From VAZQ01 sp963840535 (GTDB lineage: Bacteria; Pseudomonadota; Alphaproteobacteria; Rhizobiales; Xanthobacteraceae), in NCBI GenBank assembly GCA_963840535.1, contig CAWIZJ010000060.1, positions 310,001 through 374,000 on the forward strand: a DNA stretch of 64,000 nucleotides. The letters are read 5' to 3'. This document shows, piece by piece, positions 46,504 to 57,260 of this stretch (the stretch's first letter is position 1; each line of letters starts with the position of its first letter). Position numbers and translations under genes: made by a program. The notes under the pieces were generated by a model. That model was not told the DNA's origin. It was given only the letters and a program-made list of their open reading frames with translations, and did no database searches.

Positions 46504-47846
46504 ATGAGAACAAGGCGATCGCAGCCGAGTCCGGGCTGGCGCCGGGCGCGTGGCACTCCGTCGCTCTCCGAGGTGTTCGGGACGATCGTGACGCGTCCGC
46601 ACGGATCGATGTGGCGAAAGCTCGCGGCGTTCCTCGGCCCCGGCTATCTCGTCGCCGTCGGCTACATGGATCCGGGCAATTGGGCGACCTCGCTCGCCGG
46701 CGGCTCCAAGTTCGGCTACGCGCTGTTGACGATCGCGCTCCTTTCCAACCTGATCGCCATCCTGCTGCAGGCGCTGTGCGCCCGGCTCGGGATCGCTTCC
46801 GGCCGTGATCTTGCGCAGGCCTGCCGCGACGCTTTTCCACGCGCGGTGTCGTGGCCGCTCTGGGTCGCAGCGGAGATCGCGATCTGCGCGACCGATCTCG
46901 CCGAGGTGATCGGCACCGCGATCGGGCTCAACTTGCTGTTCGGAATTCCGCTCGAGATCGGCGTCATCCTGACCGCGCTCGACGTGTTTCTCATTCTGTG
47001 GCTTCAGAACATCGGCTTCCGCTGGATCGAAGCCTTCATCGTGACGTTGCTGGGCGTCATCGCCATTTGTTTCGCGATCCAGATTGCGATGGCCGACCCG
47101 GCCTGGGGTGCGGTGATCAGGGGCTTTGCGCCGACGACCGAGATCGTCACCAATCCCGAGATGCTCTATCTTTCGCTCGGCATTCTCGGCGCGACCGTGA
47201 TGCCGCACAATCTCTATCTGCATTCCGGGGTGGTGCAGACGCGCCGGTTCGGCGAAGTCGGTCGAGGCCAGGCGCGAGGCGATCAAGCTCGCCACCATCG
47301 ATTCCACGATCGCGCTGATGTTCGCGCTGCTCATCAACGCATCCATCCTCATTCTCGCGGCCGCCACCTTCAACAAGGTCGGAAAGACCGACGTGGCGGA
47401 ACTGGATCAGGCCCATTCGTTTCTCGCACCGTTGCTCGGCTCGGCCATAGCCCCGACGCTGTTCGGAATTGCACTCTTGTGCTGCGGGATGAATTCGACC
47501 GTTACCGCGACGCTCTCTGGTCAGATCGTGATGGAGGGCTTTCTCGACATTCGGCTGCCGCCGTGGGCGCGGCGACTGGTGACGCGTGCGATTGCGATTG
47601 TTCCGGCGGCGATCGTCACCATCTGGTACGGCGAAATCCGGCACCGCGAGGCTCCTGATCCTCAGCCAGGTCATCCTGAGCCTGCAGCTGCCGTTCGCGA
47701 TCGTGCCGCTCGTGTTGTTCACCGCCGACCGGAAGAAGATGGGTGCGTTGGTCGCGCCGGTCTGGGTCACGACGCTCGCGGCTTTGGCCGCGCTGCTCAT
47801 CATCGGGCTCAATCTGAAGCTGCTGTACGATCAGATCGTCGGCTGA
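46504..47846 (+). pseudogene. mntH: Mn(II)/Fe(II) Nramp transporter, two extra bases
   Basis: Nramp-type H+-coupled Mn importer. The first helix carries VAVGYMDPGNWATSLAGGS (the DPGN metal motif), helix 6 the ATVMPHNLYLHSGVV (MPH) motif. G47257 is surplus; removing it gives SVEARREAIKLA then FALLINASILILAAATFNKV and LLCCGMNSTVTATLSGQIVM. One A of 47634-47636 is also surplus; removing it gives SGTARLLILSQVILSLQLPF to the end LLYDQIVG. Otherwise full length (about 446) with 11 membrane segments. Start taken at 46504; a later start is possible. Confidence 0.9.
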
Positions 47847-47907
47847 CCCAGGTCGTCGCCCGCTCCGCCCGCCACACGCCTTCCCGCCTGCAGCTGGCCG
47901 GAAGTCT

Positions 47908-48873
47908 TCACTCGGGCTTCAGACCGGCCGCCTTAAGCAGCGGGGGCCATTTCTTGCGTTCCGCCTCGAGAAAGTCGGCGAACTCTGCGGGCGTCGTCGG
48001 TTTCGCTTCGTAGCCGAGCTTCGTCAGGCTCGCCCTCATCTCGGAAGATTTCAGGCTGTCGTTGATCTCGGCGTTGAGCCTGGCGATCACGGCGGCCGGC
48101 GTTCCGGTCGGCACCAAAATCCCGAGCCAGACGTCGGGATCGAAACCGACCTGCGGAAGCCCGCTTTCGGTCATGGTCGGAACCTGCGGCAGGTCCGGCG
48201 ATCGCGCCGGTCCGGTGAATGCCAGCGGCCGCGCCTTGCCCTCGTGGATCAGCGGCAGCAGGGACGGGATGGGCGCGATATTGATGTGGATGCGGCCGCC
48301 CAGGAGATCGGCTCTCGCCTGCTCGCCGCCGCGGTAGGGGACGCTGACGATCTCGGTGCCGGTGGCCTGCTTGAAGGTCTCGCCGAGGATATGAGGCGTG
48401 GTTCCGAGGCCGAATCCGAATGCCAGCTTGCCCGGATTGGCCTTGGCATGCGCGATCAATTCCGCGATCGTCCCGGCGGGAACGGCCGGCGCAACCACCA
48501 TCACGTGCGACCAGGTGACCAGGGTGCCCACCGGCGTAAGGGTCCGGGCGGGATCGAAGTCGAGATTGGGATAGAGGGTCGGCGAATAGACGACGTTCGG
48601 ACCGACGAGAAGCAGGGTGTGGCCGTCGGGGGCTGCGGTCGCCACCGCCTTGGTCCCGATCGTGGTGCCGGCGCCGGGGCGGTTCTCGATGATCACGCTC
48701 TGGCCGAGGCGAGCCTGCAGATGGTGAGTGGCGATGCGGGCGAGTGCGTCGACCGGCGAGCCGGGGGTGAACGGCACGATTACCTTTACGACCTTGCTCG
48801 GATAGACTTGGGCCCCGGCCATGTCGGCGCCGAGCACCCACGACATCAGCATGGTGGCGACAACTCGCATCAT
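47908..48873 (-). CDS. Bug-type (TctC-like) periplasmic binding protein
   Basis: 321 residues from ATG 48873, which has a GGAGG site eight bases upstream. Signal peptide MMRVVATMLMSWVLGADM to AGA, then KVIVPFTPGSPVDALARIAT, LGQSVIIENRPGAGTTIGTK (Bug ligand loop), LLVGPNVVYSPTLYP and VPYRGGEQARADLLGGRIHI. Bug proteins capture small carboxylates for tripartite tricarboxylate transporters or act as orphan sensors. No membrane subunits are nearby, so it is an orphan. Confidence 0.93.
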   Translation of the reverse strand: MMRVVATMLMSWVLGADMAGAQVYPSKVVKVIVPFTPGSPVDALARIATHHLQARLGQSVIIENRPGAGTTIGTKAVATAAPDGHTLLLVGPNVVYSPTLYPNLDFDPARTLTPVGTLVTWSHVMVVAPAVPAGTIAELIAHAKANPGKLAFGFGLGTTPHILGETFKQATGTEIVSVPYRGGEQARADLLGGRIHINIAPIPSLLPLIHEGKARPLAFTGPARSPDLPQVPTMTESGLPQVGFDPDVWLGILVPTGTPAAVIARLNAEINDSLKSSEMRASLTKLGYEAKPTTPAEFADFLEAERKKWPPLLKAAGLKPE

Positions 48874-48957
48874 CCTGGCCTCCACCGGTCGGGTATCCGC
48901 CGGGCGGCATCCGCCGCAGCCGCAATTCCAGTCACAACGAGAGGACCGGCGCCGCTA

Positions 48958-50204
48958 GTCGCCCAATTCAGTCAGATTGAAGGGTATAGATGCTTGAGTT
49001 TGATGCGTGCGTTGGGGGTTGTGAAGTGCCAGTTGGCCTTGGTGTTGTTGGCATTGCGGTCGTGTTCCCAGGCGGCCGTTTCGTCGATGAGGGTTTGTTT
49101 GTCGGGGATGCGGCGATCGAGGCACTGGGACGATAGGACGCCGAGTTCTGACTCCGCCAGATCGAGCCAACTGCCATGCTTTGGAGTGTAGTGCCATTCG
49201 AAGCGCTCGACCAGCCGCCTGGCTTCGGCGGCAGGAAAGGCTTCGTAGAGCGAAGCCTTGCCGTGAATGTTGAGATTGTCCTGGACCAGAACGATTGTCT
49301 TGGCGTTCGCGAAGTGGAGATCGGCCAAATCTTTCAAGACGTGAGCATAATCCACGGCGGTGCGGCGATCCGTGACTTTAACATGGCGCCAGCCTTCGAG
49401 CGGCGCAAACATCATGAAGAGGTTGGCGGTCCCGTTGCGCTCGTACTCGTAATCGAAACGGGCCGGGCGTCCCGCTTTCATCGGGATCGGCACACTCGTT
49501 TCGGCAATGAGCTGCTTTGAGGTCTCGTCCAGACAAACCAGCGGGCAATCGGGATCGCGTGGCCGCGTATAAACGGCCAGCACGTCTTCCATCGCCGCTA
49601 CGAACGCGCTGTTGGCCTTCGGTGGGATGACCCATTGCCGTCGGCGATGGGGCTGGAGCGTGTTTTTTTTAGAACCCGCCCGATCGTGCTGTCACTGGCA
49701 CGATCGACAATGTTGAGCTCCACGACTTTGTTCTCCAACAACCGCAAGGTCCAGCGCGCGCGTCCCTTGGGAGGTTTGGAGCATGCCAAGGCAATCAGCT
49801 TGGCCTCTTTCTCGCCGTCAAAAATCGGCGCGACGGCAGGCATTGCCCGTTGTTTGCGGCTCAACACAGCCTCGAAGCCCTCCTCCACCAGTTGCTTGCG
49901 CACCCGGTAAACCATGGACGGGCTGGCATCCAGAGCCTCGATGATCCGGCTGTCGCTCCACCCTTCACCCACCTCCGACACATCGGCCTTCAACAAGATC
50001 CGCGCCTTCAGCAGGCGTTTTGCTGGGCTCTTCCCCCGAAATCAGCGTCGCAAGCTGTTGGCGCTCCTCGCCGCTCAACCTCACCACATACGTCTTTACC
50101 GAAATCTCCTTCGCAGCCATGATTGCCTCCGTCGCCAATAGTGGCGATGAAAGCAAATCACCAAATCCTTACCAAATCCTTTCAAACTGGTTGAAGCGGG
50201 CGAC
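48958..50204. mobile_element. IS630-family insertion sequence
   Basis: 1247 bp flanked by TA on both sides (48956-48957 and 50205-50206, both within ctag). Terminal inverted repeats read gtcgccc(a/g)(a/c)ttca then (g/a)(t/c)cag(a/t)ttgaa from both ends. It has inserted at the edge of a REP-like palindrome, beside its ctagtgcccc end. Confidence 0.88.
48972..50120 (-). pseudogene. IS630-family transposase, two frame breaks
   Basis: Starts MAAKEISVKTYVVRLSGEER at 50120. After a slip near 50030 it reads LKADVSEVGEGWSDSRIIEA and SPSMVYRVRKQLVEEGFEAV (helix-turn-helix). After another slip near 49640 come DCPLVCLDETSKQLIAETS (Asp), KTIVLVQDNLNIHGKASLYE (Asp) and HYTPKHGSWLDLAESELGVL (Glu), the DDE set of IS630. 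It ends KLKHLYPSI. The frame breaks make this copy non-autonomous as written. Confidence 0.88.
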
Positions 50205-50285
50205 TAGTGCCCCGAACCCGAAGTTCGCACATCCGTGCGGCAAATCCGATTGCGAACTTCGGGTTCCGGTCGACTTGAGGCACAA
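50204..50285. repeat. REP-like palindrome beside the IS630 element
   Basis: Perfect 16-bp arms 50214-50229 (gaacccgaagttcgca) and 50251-50266 (tgcgaacttcgggttc), starting at ctagtgcccc. It is related to 35321-35392. Confidence 0.8.
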
Positions 50286-50297
50286 ATCTGGGCGGTC

Positions 50298-50385
50298 ATC
50301 ATCCGCGTAAGCGGATGATCCAGTAGCCACCGCCGCCGAAGCAGGCCACGTGCGGTGATTACTGGATGCCCGCGTTCGCGGGCAT
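50298..50385. repeat. Two short palindromes (dispersed rhizobial repeat)
   Basis: 50298-50319 is atcatccgc-gtaa-gcggatgat and 50366-50385 is atgcccgc-gttc-gcgggcat, about 46 bases apart and separated by cagtag...actgg. Pairs of such hairpins are dispersed in this lineage between genes. Confidence 0.75.
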
Positions 50386-50423
50386 GACGACGGGAGATCG
50401 GTTCAATTGGAACGGGACACGCT

Positions 50424-51174
50424 CTAGCGCTCGAATCGCTTCCAACCGTCGGGGGTCAGGCGCTGCTGCGGCAGGAAGCGGCCCTTGTAGTCCATCTTGC
50501 GCGATCCATGCACCCAGTAGCCGAGATAGACGTAGGGAAGCTCCATGCGGCGTGCGCGGGCGATATGATCGAGGATCATGAACGTGCCGAGCGAGCGCGA
50601 CAACTCGCCCGAGTTGAAGAACGAGTACACCATGGAGAGACCGTCGCTGAGAACGTCGGTGAGCGCCACCGCGAGCAGATCGCCCGCGCCGCGGCCTTTG
50701 ATGGCGCTGTCCGGTCCGCGCCGCCGGTATTCCACGATTCGGGTCTGGACGTGGGAGTCCTCGACCATCATGGCGTAGTCGAGGACCGACATGTCGGCCA
50801 TGCCGCCGTCCCGGTGGCGCGCGTCGAGGTAGGAACGGAACACCGAATACTGCTCGGACGTCGGTACCGCGACCCGCATATCGCCGACGAGGTCACTGTT
50901 GCGATCGCGGATGCGCCGCATGCCGCGCGAGGGACGGAAGTCGTCGGCTATCACTCGTACCGAGATGCAGGCCCGGCAGGTCTCGCAGGCCGGCCGGTAG
51001 GCGATCGACTGGCTCCGTGCGGAAGCCGCCATGGGTGAGGAGATCGTTGAGCTCCGCTGCCCGCTCGCCGACCAGGTGGGTGAACACCTTGCGCTCCTCC
51101 TGGCCCGGCAGATAGGGGCAAGGCGAAGGAGCCGTGAGATAGAATTGAGGGGTGTTGCGCGAATGTTGGGTCAC
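50424..51174 (-). pseudogene. bpt: Aspartate/glutamate leucyltransferase (N-end rule), one extra base
   Basis: Bpt transfers Leu from Leu-tRNA to N-terminal Asp/Glu of proteins, marking them for ClpS/ClpAP. GTG 51174 starts VTQHSRNTPQFYLTAPSPCP, YLPGQEERKVFTHLVGERAA. T51018 (plus-strand numbering) is surplus; without it the frame continues RSQSIAYRPACETCRACISV (the YRP-CxxC-R motif) and LAVALTDVLSDGLSMVYSFF, SLGTFMILDHIARARRMELP, YVYLGYWVHGSRKMDYKGRF. Length ~250, normal. Confidence 0.92.
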
Positions 51175-51276
51175 GGCATTTGCTCGCGCCGGGGAGAACG
51201 GCACCCGCCGGCACCCCTAGGATTGCTTGGTCGGCTGGCGGCGTCAAACCGATTGTGCGCTCAACCGTCCCATTCG

Positions 51277-51801
51277 CTACCGGCGCAGTGCTTCCGCCCG
51301 CGTCGGGTTGTTGATCACGGTCGTACCGACCAGCATGTCGTGCAGCAGCCGCCCGCGGTGATTGAAGAAAGCGACCAGGAGGATGAGCGGCGTCAGGAAC
51401 GAGACCGAAAGCCAATAGGCGATGGCGTGCACGGCTCCGAGCACGAAGTAGGACGGCGCCCCGTACCACGTCCGCATCTCGATATCCAGGACCCGCATTC
51501 CGATGGTCGCCGATGCGCTGCTGCCGAAGGTCAGGCCGTAGTAGAAAATCGCCCAGATCACCGTTGCCGGCCACAGCAGCCAGAACAGCATCCAGCCCAG
51601 CCCGAGCGTGAGCAACCCGAAGATGAGAATGAACACCGCCGCGAGCAGAGCCGGAAGGGCGATGATGACGATGTCGATGAGAAACGCGATGCAGCGGCGC
51701 GCCAATACGCCCTCGAACAGCTCCGGGTTCGCAGCCGGATCGTAGGCGTGCGGCTTGAGCTCAATCGACACACCGATCCGTCGCGGTCCGCTGTCGGTCA
51801 T
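51277..51801 (-). CDS. RDD-family membrane protein
   Basis: 174 residues with a first hydrophobic block (IAFLIDIVIIALPALLAAVF, ILIFGLLTLGLGWML), a second (LWPATVIWAIFYYGLTFGSS), the SATIGMRVLDIEMRTWYG motif, a further membrane segment and the RLLHDMLVGTTVINNP tail. The RDD-like RRCIAFLID start is present. The family is of unknown or solute/ion-transport function. Its start is 138 bases from the divergent threonine ammonia-lyase start. Confidence 0.9.
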   Translation of the reverse strand: MTDSGPRRIGVSIELKPHAYDPAANPELFEGVLARRCIAFLIDIVIIALPALLAAVFILIFGLLTLGLGWMLFWLLWPATVIWAIFYYGLTFGSSASATIGMRVLDIEMRTWYGAPSYFVLGAVHAIAYWLSVSFLTPLILLVAFFNHRGRLLHDMLVGTTVINNPTRAEALRR

Positions 51802-51939
51802 GGGCAACAACCCTCGCTATCCGTGCTTGCCATCGGCCGAATCCGTCGGCACATGGAGAGTAGACGGTCTCCGCGCAAGAGGCACGGGTATTTGTGCGGT
51901 GCAAGCAAGCCGGAAACTGGGCGACGGCGGGAGACGGGC

Positions 51940-53163
51940 ATGAGCGTCACCATTGCCGACATCGAGGCGGCGCGCCGTACGATCGCGGGCCGCGTATTGC
52001 GCACGCCCATGCTTCCAGCACCCCGGTTGTCGGCGTTAACCGGCGCCGAGGTGCACGTCAAGTACGAGAATCTCCAGGTCACCAATTCGTTCAAGGAACG
52101 CGGCGCGCTCAACAAGCTGTCGTCACTCCGCGAGGCGGCCCGCGCGCGCGGCGTCATCGCCATGTCGGCCGGCAACCACGCCCAGGCGGTCGCCTATCAC
52201 GCCGGTCGATTGCGGATCCCGGCCACCATCGTCATGCCGGTCACCACGCCGTTCGTTAAGATCGAGGCGACACAGGCGCACGGTGCCGAGGTCGTGCTCG
52301 ACGGCGAGACCATCGACGATGCACAAACGCGCGCGGCGGCCATCGCCCGCGAGCGTGGTCTGACCTGGGTGCACCCCTATGACGACAGCCTGGTGATTGC
52401 AGGCCAGGGAACCATTGCACTCGAAATGCTGGAGGAGGTGCCGGATCTCGACATGCTCGTGATCCCGATCGGCGGCGGCGGCCTCATCGCCGGCAACGCG
52501 ATTGCGGCGCGGGCGGTCAAGCCGTCGATCGCAATCATCGGAGCGGAAGCGGCGCTCTATCCATCGTTCTGGAATGCGCTCAAGGGGGAGCAGCGCCCGC
52601 TCGGGGGGCCGACGCTCGCGGAGGGAATCGCGGTCAAGAACGTCGGCAAGCTGACGCTGCCGATCGTTCGTGAGCTCGTGACCGACATCGTCCTGGTCGC
52701 CGAGGCCCATCTCGAGCGCGCGGTCAATGCCTATCTCACCCTGCAGAAAACGATGGCCGAGGGTGCCGGCGCGGCCGGGCTCGCCGCCATGCTGCTCGAT
52801 CCGGCCCGATATCGTGGCTGCAAGGTCGGGCTCGTTCTCTGCGGCGGCAACATCGACCCGCGGATCCTGGCTTCGGTGATGGTGCGCGAGCTCGAGCGCG
52901 AGGACCGCATCGTGTCGGTCCGGCTGACCATCCCGGACCGGCCCGGCGTGCTCGGCTCGATCGCGACCCGGCTCGGCGAGCTCGGTGCCAACATTCTCGA
53001 GGTCGATCACCGGCGGCTGTTCCTTGACGTTCCCGCCAAGGGGGCCAAACTCGACGTCACCGTGGAGACACGCGGGAAGGCGCACGGCGATGCGATTTTC
53101 AAGACGCTGGCGGCGGAAGGGTACCAGCCGGCGTGGATCGATGCGGCGTCCACCCTGGAGTGA
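51940..53163 (+). CDS. ilvA: Threonine ammonia-lyase (PLP-dependent, ACT domain)
   Basis: 407 residues from ATG 51940. YENLQVTNSFKERGALNKLS carries the PLP Lys; GVIAMSAGNHAQAVAYHAGR, LVIPIGGGGLIAGNAIAARA and VGLVLCGGNID are the fold-II PLP enzyme motifs. The C-terminal ACT domain (RIVSVRLTIPDRPGVLGSIA, TRLGELGANILEVDHRR) suggests amino-acid feedback. It converts threonine to 2-oxobutanoate for isoleucine or catabolism. Single-ACT length is the short (TdcB-like with ACT) type, so the symbol is approximate. Confidence 0.92.
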   Translation: MSVTIADIEAARRTIAGRVLRTPMLPAPRLSALTGAEVHVKYENLQVTNSFKERGALNKLSSLREAARARGVIAMSAGNHAQAVAYHAGRLRIPATIVMPVTTPFVKIEATQAHGAEVVLDGETIDDAQTRAAAIARERGLTWVHPYDDSLVIAGQGTIALEMLEEVPDLDMLVIPIGGGGLIAGNAIAARAVKPSIAIIGAEAALYPSFWNALKGEQRPLGGPTLAEGIAVKNVGKLTLPIVRELVTDIVLVAEAHLERAVNAYLTLQKTMAEGAGAAGLAAMLLDPARYRGCKVGLVLCGGNIDPRILASVMVRELEREDRIVSVRLTIPDRPGVLGSIATRLGELGANILEVDHRRLFLDVPAKGAKLDVTVETRGKAHGDAIFKTLAAEGYQPAWIDAASTLE

Positions 53164-53219
53164 CCGGTTCGGAGAACGATCGTCGGTGATGAATTGCCGG
53201 TCACCGATACAGGGGAGCA

Positions 53220-55757
53220 GTGATCGTCGATCTGCGACGACCGACGCCCGACGCTCGAGGGCTCCAGATCTTGCGTGAGAAAGAGCTTCGCATCGCGCTG
53301 GTCTGCTTCGGCGGGGTTTCGCTCGCGGTCTACATGCACGGCATCACCAAGGAAATTCTCAAGCTGGTGCGAGCCTCGTCCGCGCTTCACGCCATCGCCG
53401 ACCGGTCACAGCGATCCAAGGCCGCCTTTTTCGAGCGAACGGATGACAGCGACCCCGAATACGACACGGAAGAGATATATTTCGAGCTGCTGCGCGACAT
53501 CGGCCGCCGCATCGAGCTGCGCGTCGTGGTCGATATCATTGCCGGCGCATCAGCCGGGGGGATCAACGGCGCCATGCTTGCGCGCGCGCTCTGCCACGAC
53601 CTGCCGATGGGGTCGCTGCGCCATCTGTGGCTGGCGAATGCCGACGTGGGCGTGCTGCTGTCCCCCGCCGCACGTGCCGGTACCTGGAGCAAGTGGTTTC
53701 TCAAGCCGTTCCTCTGGGCCGCTGCCGCGAGCGGGACATTCCGCTCGATCATGGACATGGAGGTACGCCAGAAACTCTCGCTGTTCGTCCGTTCGCGATG
53801 GTTCAGGCCGCCGCTCGACGGTCAGGTGATGGCCGGGCTGATGTACGAGGCGGTGACGGCCATGGGCCAACCCGAGCGCTCGACCGCTTCACTGCTTCCC
53901 TCCGGGCATTCGTTCGACCTGTTCGTCACGCTCACCGACTATCACGGCTACCAGCAACTCGTTCAAATCCACGATCCGCCACTCATTCACGAGGTCGACC
54001 ACCACCACATCCTGCATTTCACCTATCGGCGGCGATCGAGCGGGGAGGTCGAAAGCGATTTCGGGCTCGACAATGCGGCAAGCCTCGCCTTCGCCGCCCG
54101 CGCGACCTCGTCGTTCCCCGGCGCGTTCCCGCCGGCGCGGATCGTGGAAATGGACGAGGTATTGGCGCAACGGCGGGCAGCCTGGCCGCGACGCGACGCA
54201 TTCATCGCGGAGAGCTTCCCCAACCACCTGCGCGCCGATATCGATCCGACCACGGCATCGTTCATCGACGGTTCGGTGCTCAACAATCGCCCGTTTCAGG
54301 AAGCGATCGCGGCGATTCACGGCCGTCCGGCCTATCGCGAGGTCGACAGGCGTCTGGTCTATATCGATCCACATCCGCCGCCGCCGCCCTCGCGGCGCCA
54401 CCACGGGATGCCGGGCTTCTTTGCAACGCTGCGTGGCGCCTTGTCCGACATTCCAAGCGCACAGCCGGTGACCGAGGAGCTCGGCCGGGTGCTGGAGCTC
54501 AACGAGCAGGTCAGGCGCCTGCGGGCGATCATCGACAGCGCGCGTCCCCACGTGAGCGATCTGGTGGGCAAGGTGGTGGCCACGAACCTCGACCGGCCGA
54601 TCGCCAGCGACGATCTTCGTGCATGGCGCGAGCAGGTGAACTCGCATGTGGCGGTCGATGCCGGGTTCGCCTACCAGTCCTATGTACGGCTCAAGCTCGC
54701 CTCCGTGCGCGCCTTCGGGGCCCGGCTGATCGTGAGGTTGCGCGGCGTGCCGGCGCAATCGCCGCTGTCGCGCGTGGTGGCTGGGATCATCGACGCCTGG
54801 GCGCTGCGCAAGGGTATCGCATACGAGCGTGCCGACAGCAAAGCGCTCGAGCTCGAGAGCCAGACCGCGGAGCATCTGCCCCGCTGGGTGAAATATCTGC
54901 TGGCCTTCGACGTGAAATATCGCGAGCGGCGGCTGCACTTCCTGATCGAGGGCCAAAACCGGCTTTACCAGCTGATCGGTCAGGACGGCTACGCCGGCCT
55001 CGATCCGCTCCTGGTCGACCGGCTCAAGCGCGAGTTCTACGGTCGTCTCGACCGACTACGTCGCCGCGATGATGCGGCCTTCTACAGTCGAGAGGTCCGC
55101 GACCAGGTCGCCGACATCTTCCCGGTGGCGCCGTCGCCGGGCGAGGTCAAGCACCTCGACAGCTACGCCGGCGCATTCGTCGAGCACAACGCAGACAAGC
55201 TCGATCGGTTGATCGAGCAATTGGCTCAAGAGATCGACCTCGATGCCAGCACCCGCGACCTCGACGACCTTCTGGCGGCACTCGATCCGAAGGCGTGGCA
55301 TCCGCGGGCGCGCCGGGAGGTGCTGGTCAACTATCTCGGTTTTCCGTTCTGGGACGTCCTGACCTTTCCGATCACCAGCGCGCGCGAGATCGGCGAGCTC
55401 AACGAGATCCTGATCGATCGCATCAGTCCGCAGGACGCCCGTGCGCTGGCGGGCTTCGACGGAAGCGAGAGTCTCAAGGGCATCGGTTTCGGCCATTTTG
55501 CCGCATTTTTCTCGCGTGCCTATCGCGAGAACGACTATCTGCTGGGCCGCCTGCACGCGCTCGACCGGCTGATCGACATCGTCGTCGATGCAGCGGGGAT
55601 CGATGCGGCGGAGGAGATCGACGTGCCGGCTCTGAAGAAGCGGGGCTTCAACCGGATCCTCGACGGCGAGGAGCAGCATCTCACCCATAGCCGGGACCTG
55701 GTTGCCGGGTTGCGCAGCGCGATCGGTGCCATCGGCGCGAAGGCCGGCTCCCGGTAG
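53220..55757 (+). CDS. Large patatin-like protein
   Basis: 845 residues from GTG 53220, with an AGGGGAG site upstream. Patatin lipase domain: LRIALVCFGGVSLAVYMHGI (oxyanion Gly loop), VDIIAGASAGGINGAMLARA (Ser in GASAGG) and TASFIDGSVLNNRPF (catalytic Asp in DGS). A long C-terminal helical region of the DUF3376 type follows (LRLAFD-like VLTFPITSAREIGELNEILI, ALAGFDGSESLKGIGFGHFA). Its role in the cell is unknown, probably phospholipid hydrolysis. No signal peptide. Convergent with livF. Confidence 0.9.
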   Translation: MIVDLRRPTPDARGLQILREKELRIALVCFGGVSLAVYMHGITKEILKLVRASSALHAIADRSQRSKAAFFERTDDSDPEYDTEEIYFELLRDIGRRIELRVVVDIIAGASAGGINGAMLARALCHDLPMGSLRHLWLANADVGVLLSPAARAGTWSKWFLKPFLWAAAASGTFRSIMDMEVRQKLSLFVRSRWFRPPLDGQVMAGLMYEAVTAMGQPERSTASLLPSGHSFDLFVTLTDYHGYQQLVQIHDPPLIHEVDHHHILHFTYRRRSSGEVESDFGLDNAASLAFAARATSSFPGAFPPARIVEMDEVLAQRRAAWPRRDAFIAESFPNHLRADIDPTTASFIDGSVLNNRPFQEAIAAIHGRPAYREVDRRLVYIDPHPPPPPSRRHHGMPGFFATLRGALSDIPSAQPVTEELGRVLELNEQVRRLRAIIDSARPHVSDLVGKVVATNLDRPIASDDLRAWREQVNSHVAVDAGFAYQSYVRLKLASVRAFGARLIVRLRGVPAQSPLSRVVAGIIDAWALRKGIAYERADSKALELESQTAEHLPRWVKYLLAFDVKYRERRLHFLIEGQNRLYQLIGQDGYAGLDPLLVDRLKREFYGRLDRLRRRDDAAFYSREVRDQVADIFPVAPSPGEVKHLDSYAGAFVEHNADKLDRLIEQLAQEIDLDASTRDLDDLLAALDPKAWHPRARREVLVNYLGFPFWDVLTFPITSAREIGELNEILIDRISPQDARALAGFDGSESLKGIGFGHFAAFFSRAYRENDYLLGRLHALDRLIDIVVDAAGIDAAEEIDVPALKKRGFNRILDGEEQHLTHSRDLVAGLRSAIGAIGAKAGSR

Positions 55758-55806
55758 CCCGGAAACGGGCGTTGCACCGGGTGGCGCGCGCGAAATCGTC
55801 GAGCGT

Positions 55807-56507
<701 letters not shown>

Positions 56508-56511
<4 letters not shown>

Positions 56512-57260
56512 ACCGCCGCCTTGCCGAGGTAGACCGCGCGCACTTCGGGATTGCGGGAAATCTCCGCCGGCGTGCCGCGGGTCAGGATCTGGCCGCGGAC
56601 CAGGACGATGATTTCCTTGGCGAACCGGAACACCACGTCCATGTCGTGCTCGATGATCAGCATGGCGATGTCGTCGGGCAGGCGGTTCAACACGTCATGG
56701 ATCACATGGGTCTCCGCCGCGGGCACTCCGGCGGCCGGTTCGTCGAGCAGCAGGACGCGCGGCGTGAGCGAGAGCGCGATGGCGATCTCCAGGAGCCGCT
56801 GCTGGCCGTAGGCCAGCTCCGATACCCGGCGGTCGCCCAACTCTCCGATGCCCATCTCGACGAGCCTCGCCTGCGCCTCGTCCACGCAGCGGCGCCATTG
56901 CGGTCGATATCGCATGGCCCGCCACGCAAAGCCCTCGCGTTCCGCAACGGCGATGGCGACGTTGTCGCGCACCGCAATCTCGGTAAGCAGCGTATTGATC
57001 TGGTGGGTGCGCGCGAGCCCGAGCCGCACGCGATCCTCCGGCGGCATCCGTTCGATCGGCCTGCCTTCGAGCTCGATCGTTCCGGCATCGGGTTTGAGGA
57101 AGCCGGTCAGGAGGTTGACGAACGTGGTCTTGCCGGCGCCGTTCGGGCCGATGAGACCGACGCGCGCACTCGGCATCAGGTCGACGTCGATCGATTGCGC
57201 CACGGTGAGTCCGCCGAAGCTCTTGCACAATCCACGGACCGAGAGCGCCGGAGCCGTCAT
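56508..57260 (-). CDS. livG: Branched-chain amino acid ABC transporter ATPase
   Basis: 250 residues. GLIGPNGAGKTTFVNLLTGF (Walker A), ELAYGQQRLLEIAIALSLTP (divergent signature SYGQ type typical of LivG) and RVLLLDEPAAGVPAAE (Walker B). Four-base overlaps with livM and livF show translational coupling. Confidence 0.95.

Noticed and set aside
51031..51939. N-terminal extension of the threonine ammonia-lyase frame by ~300 codons
   Set aside because: The extension is antisense to bpt and the RDD gene and is low-complexity; the enzyme starts at ATG 51940.
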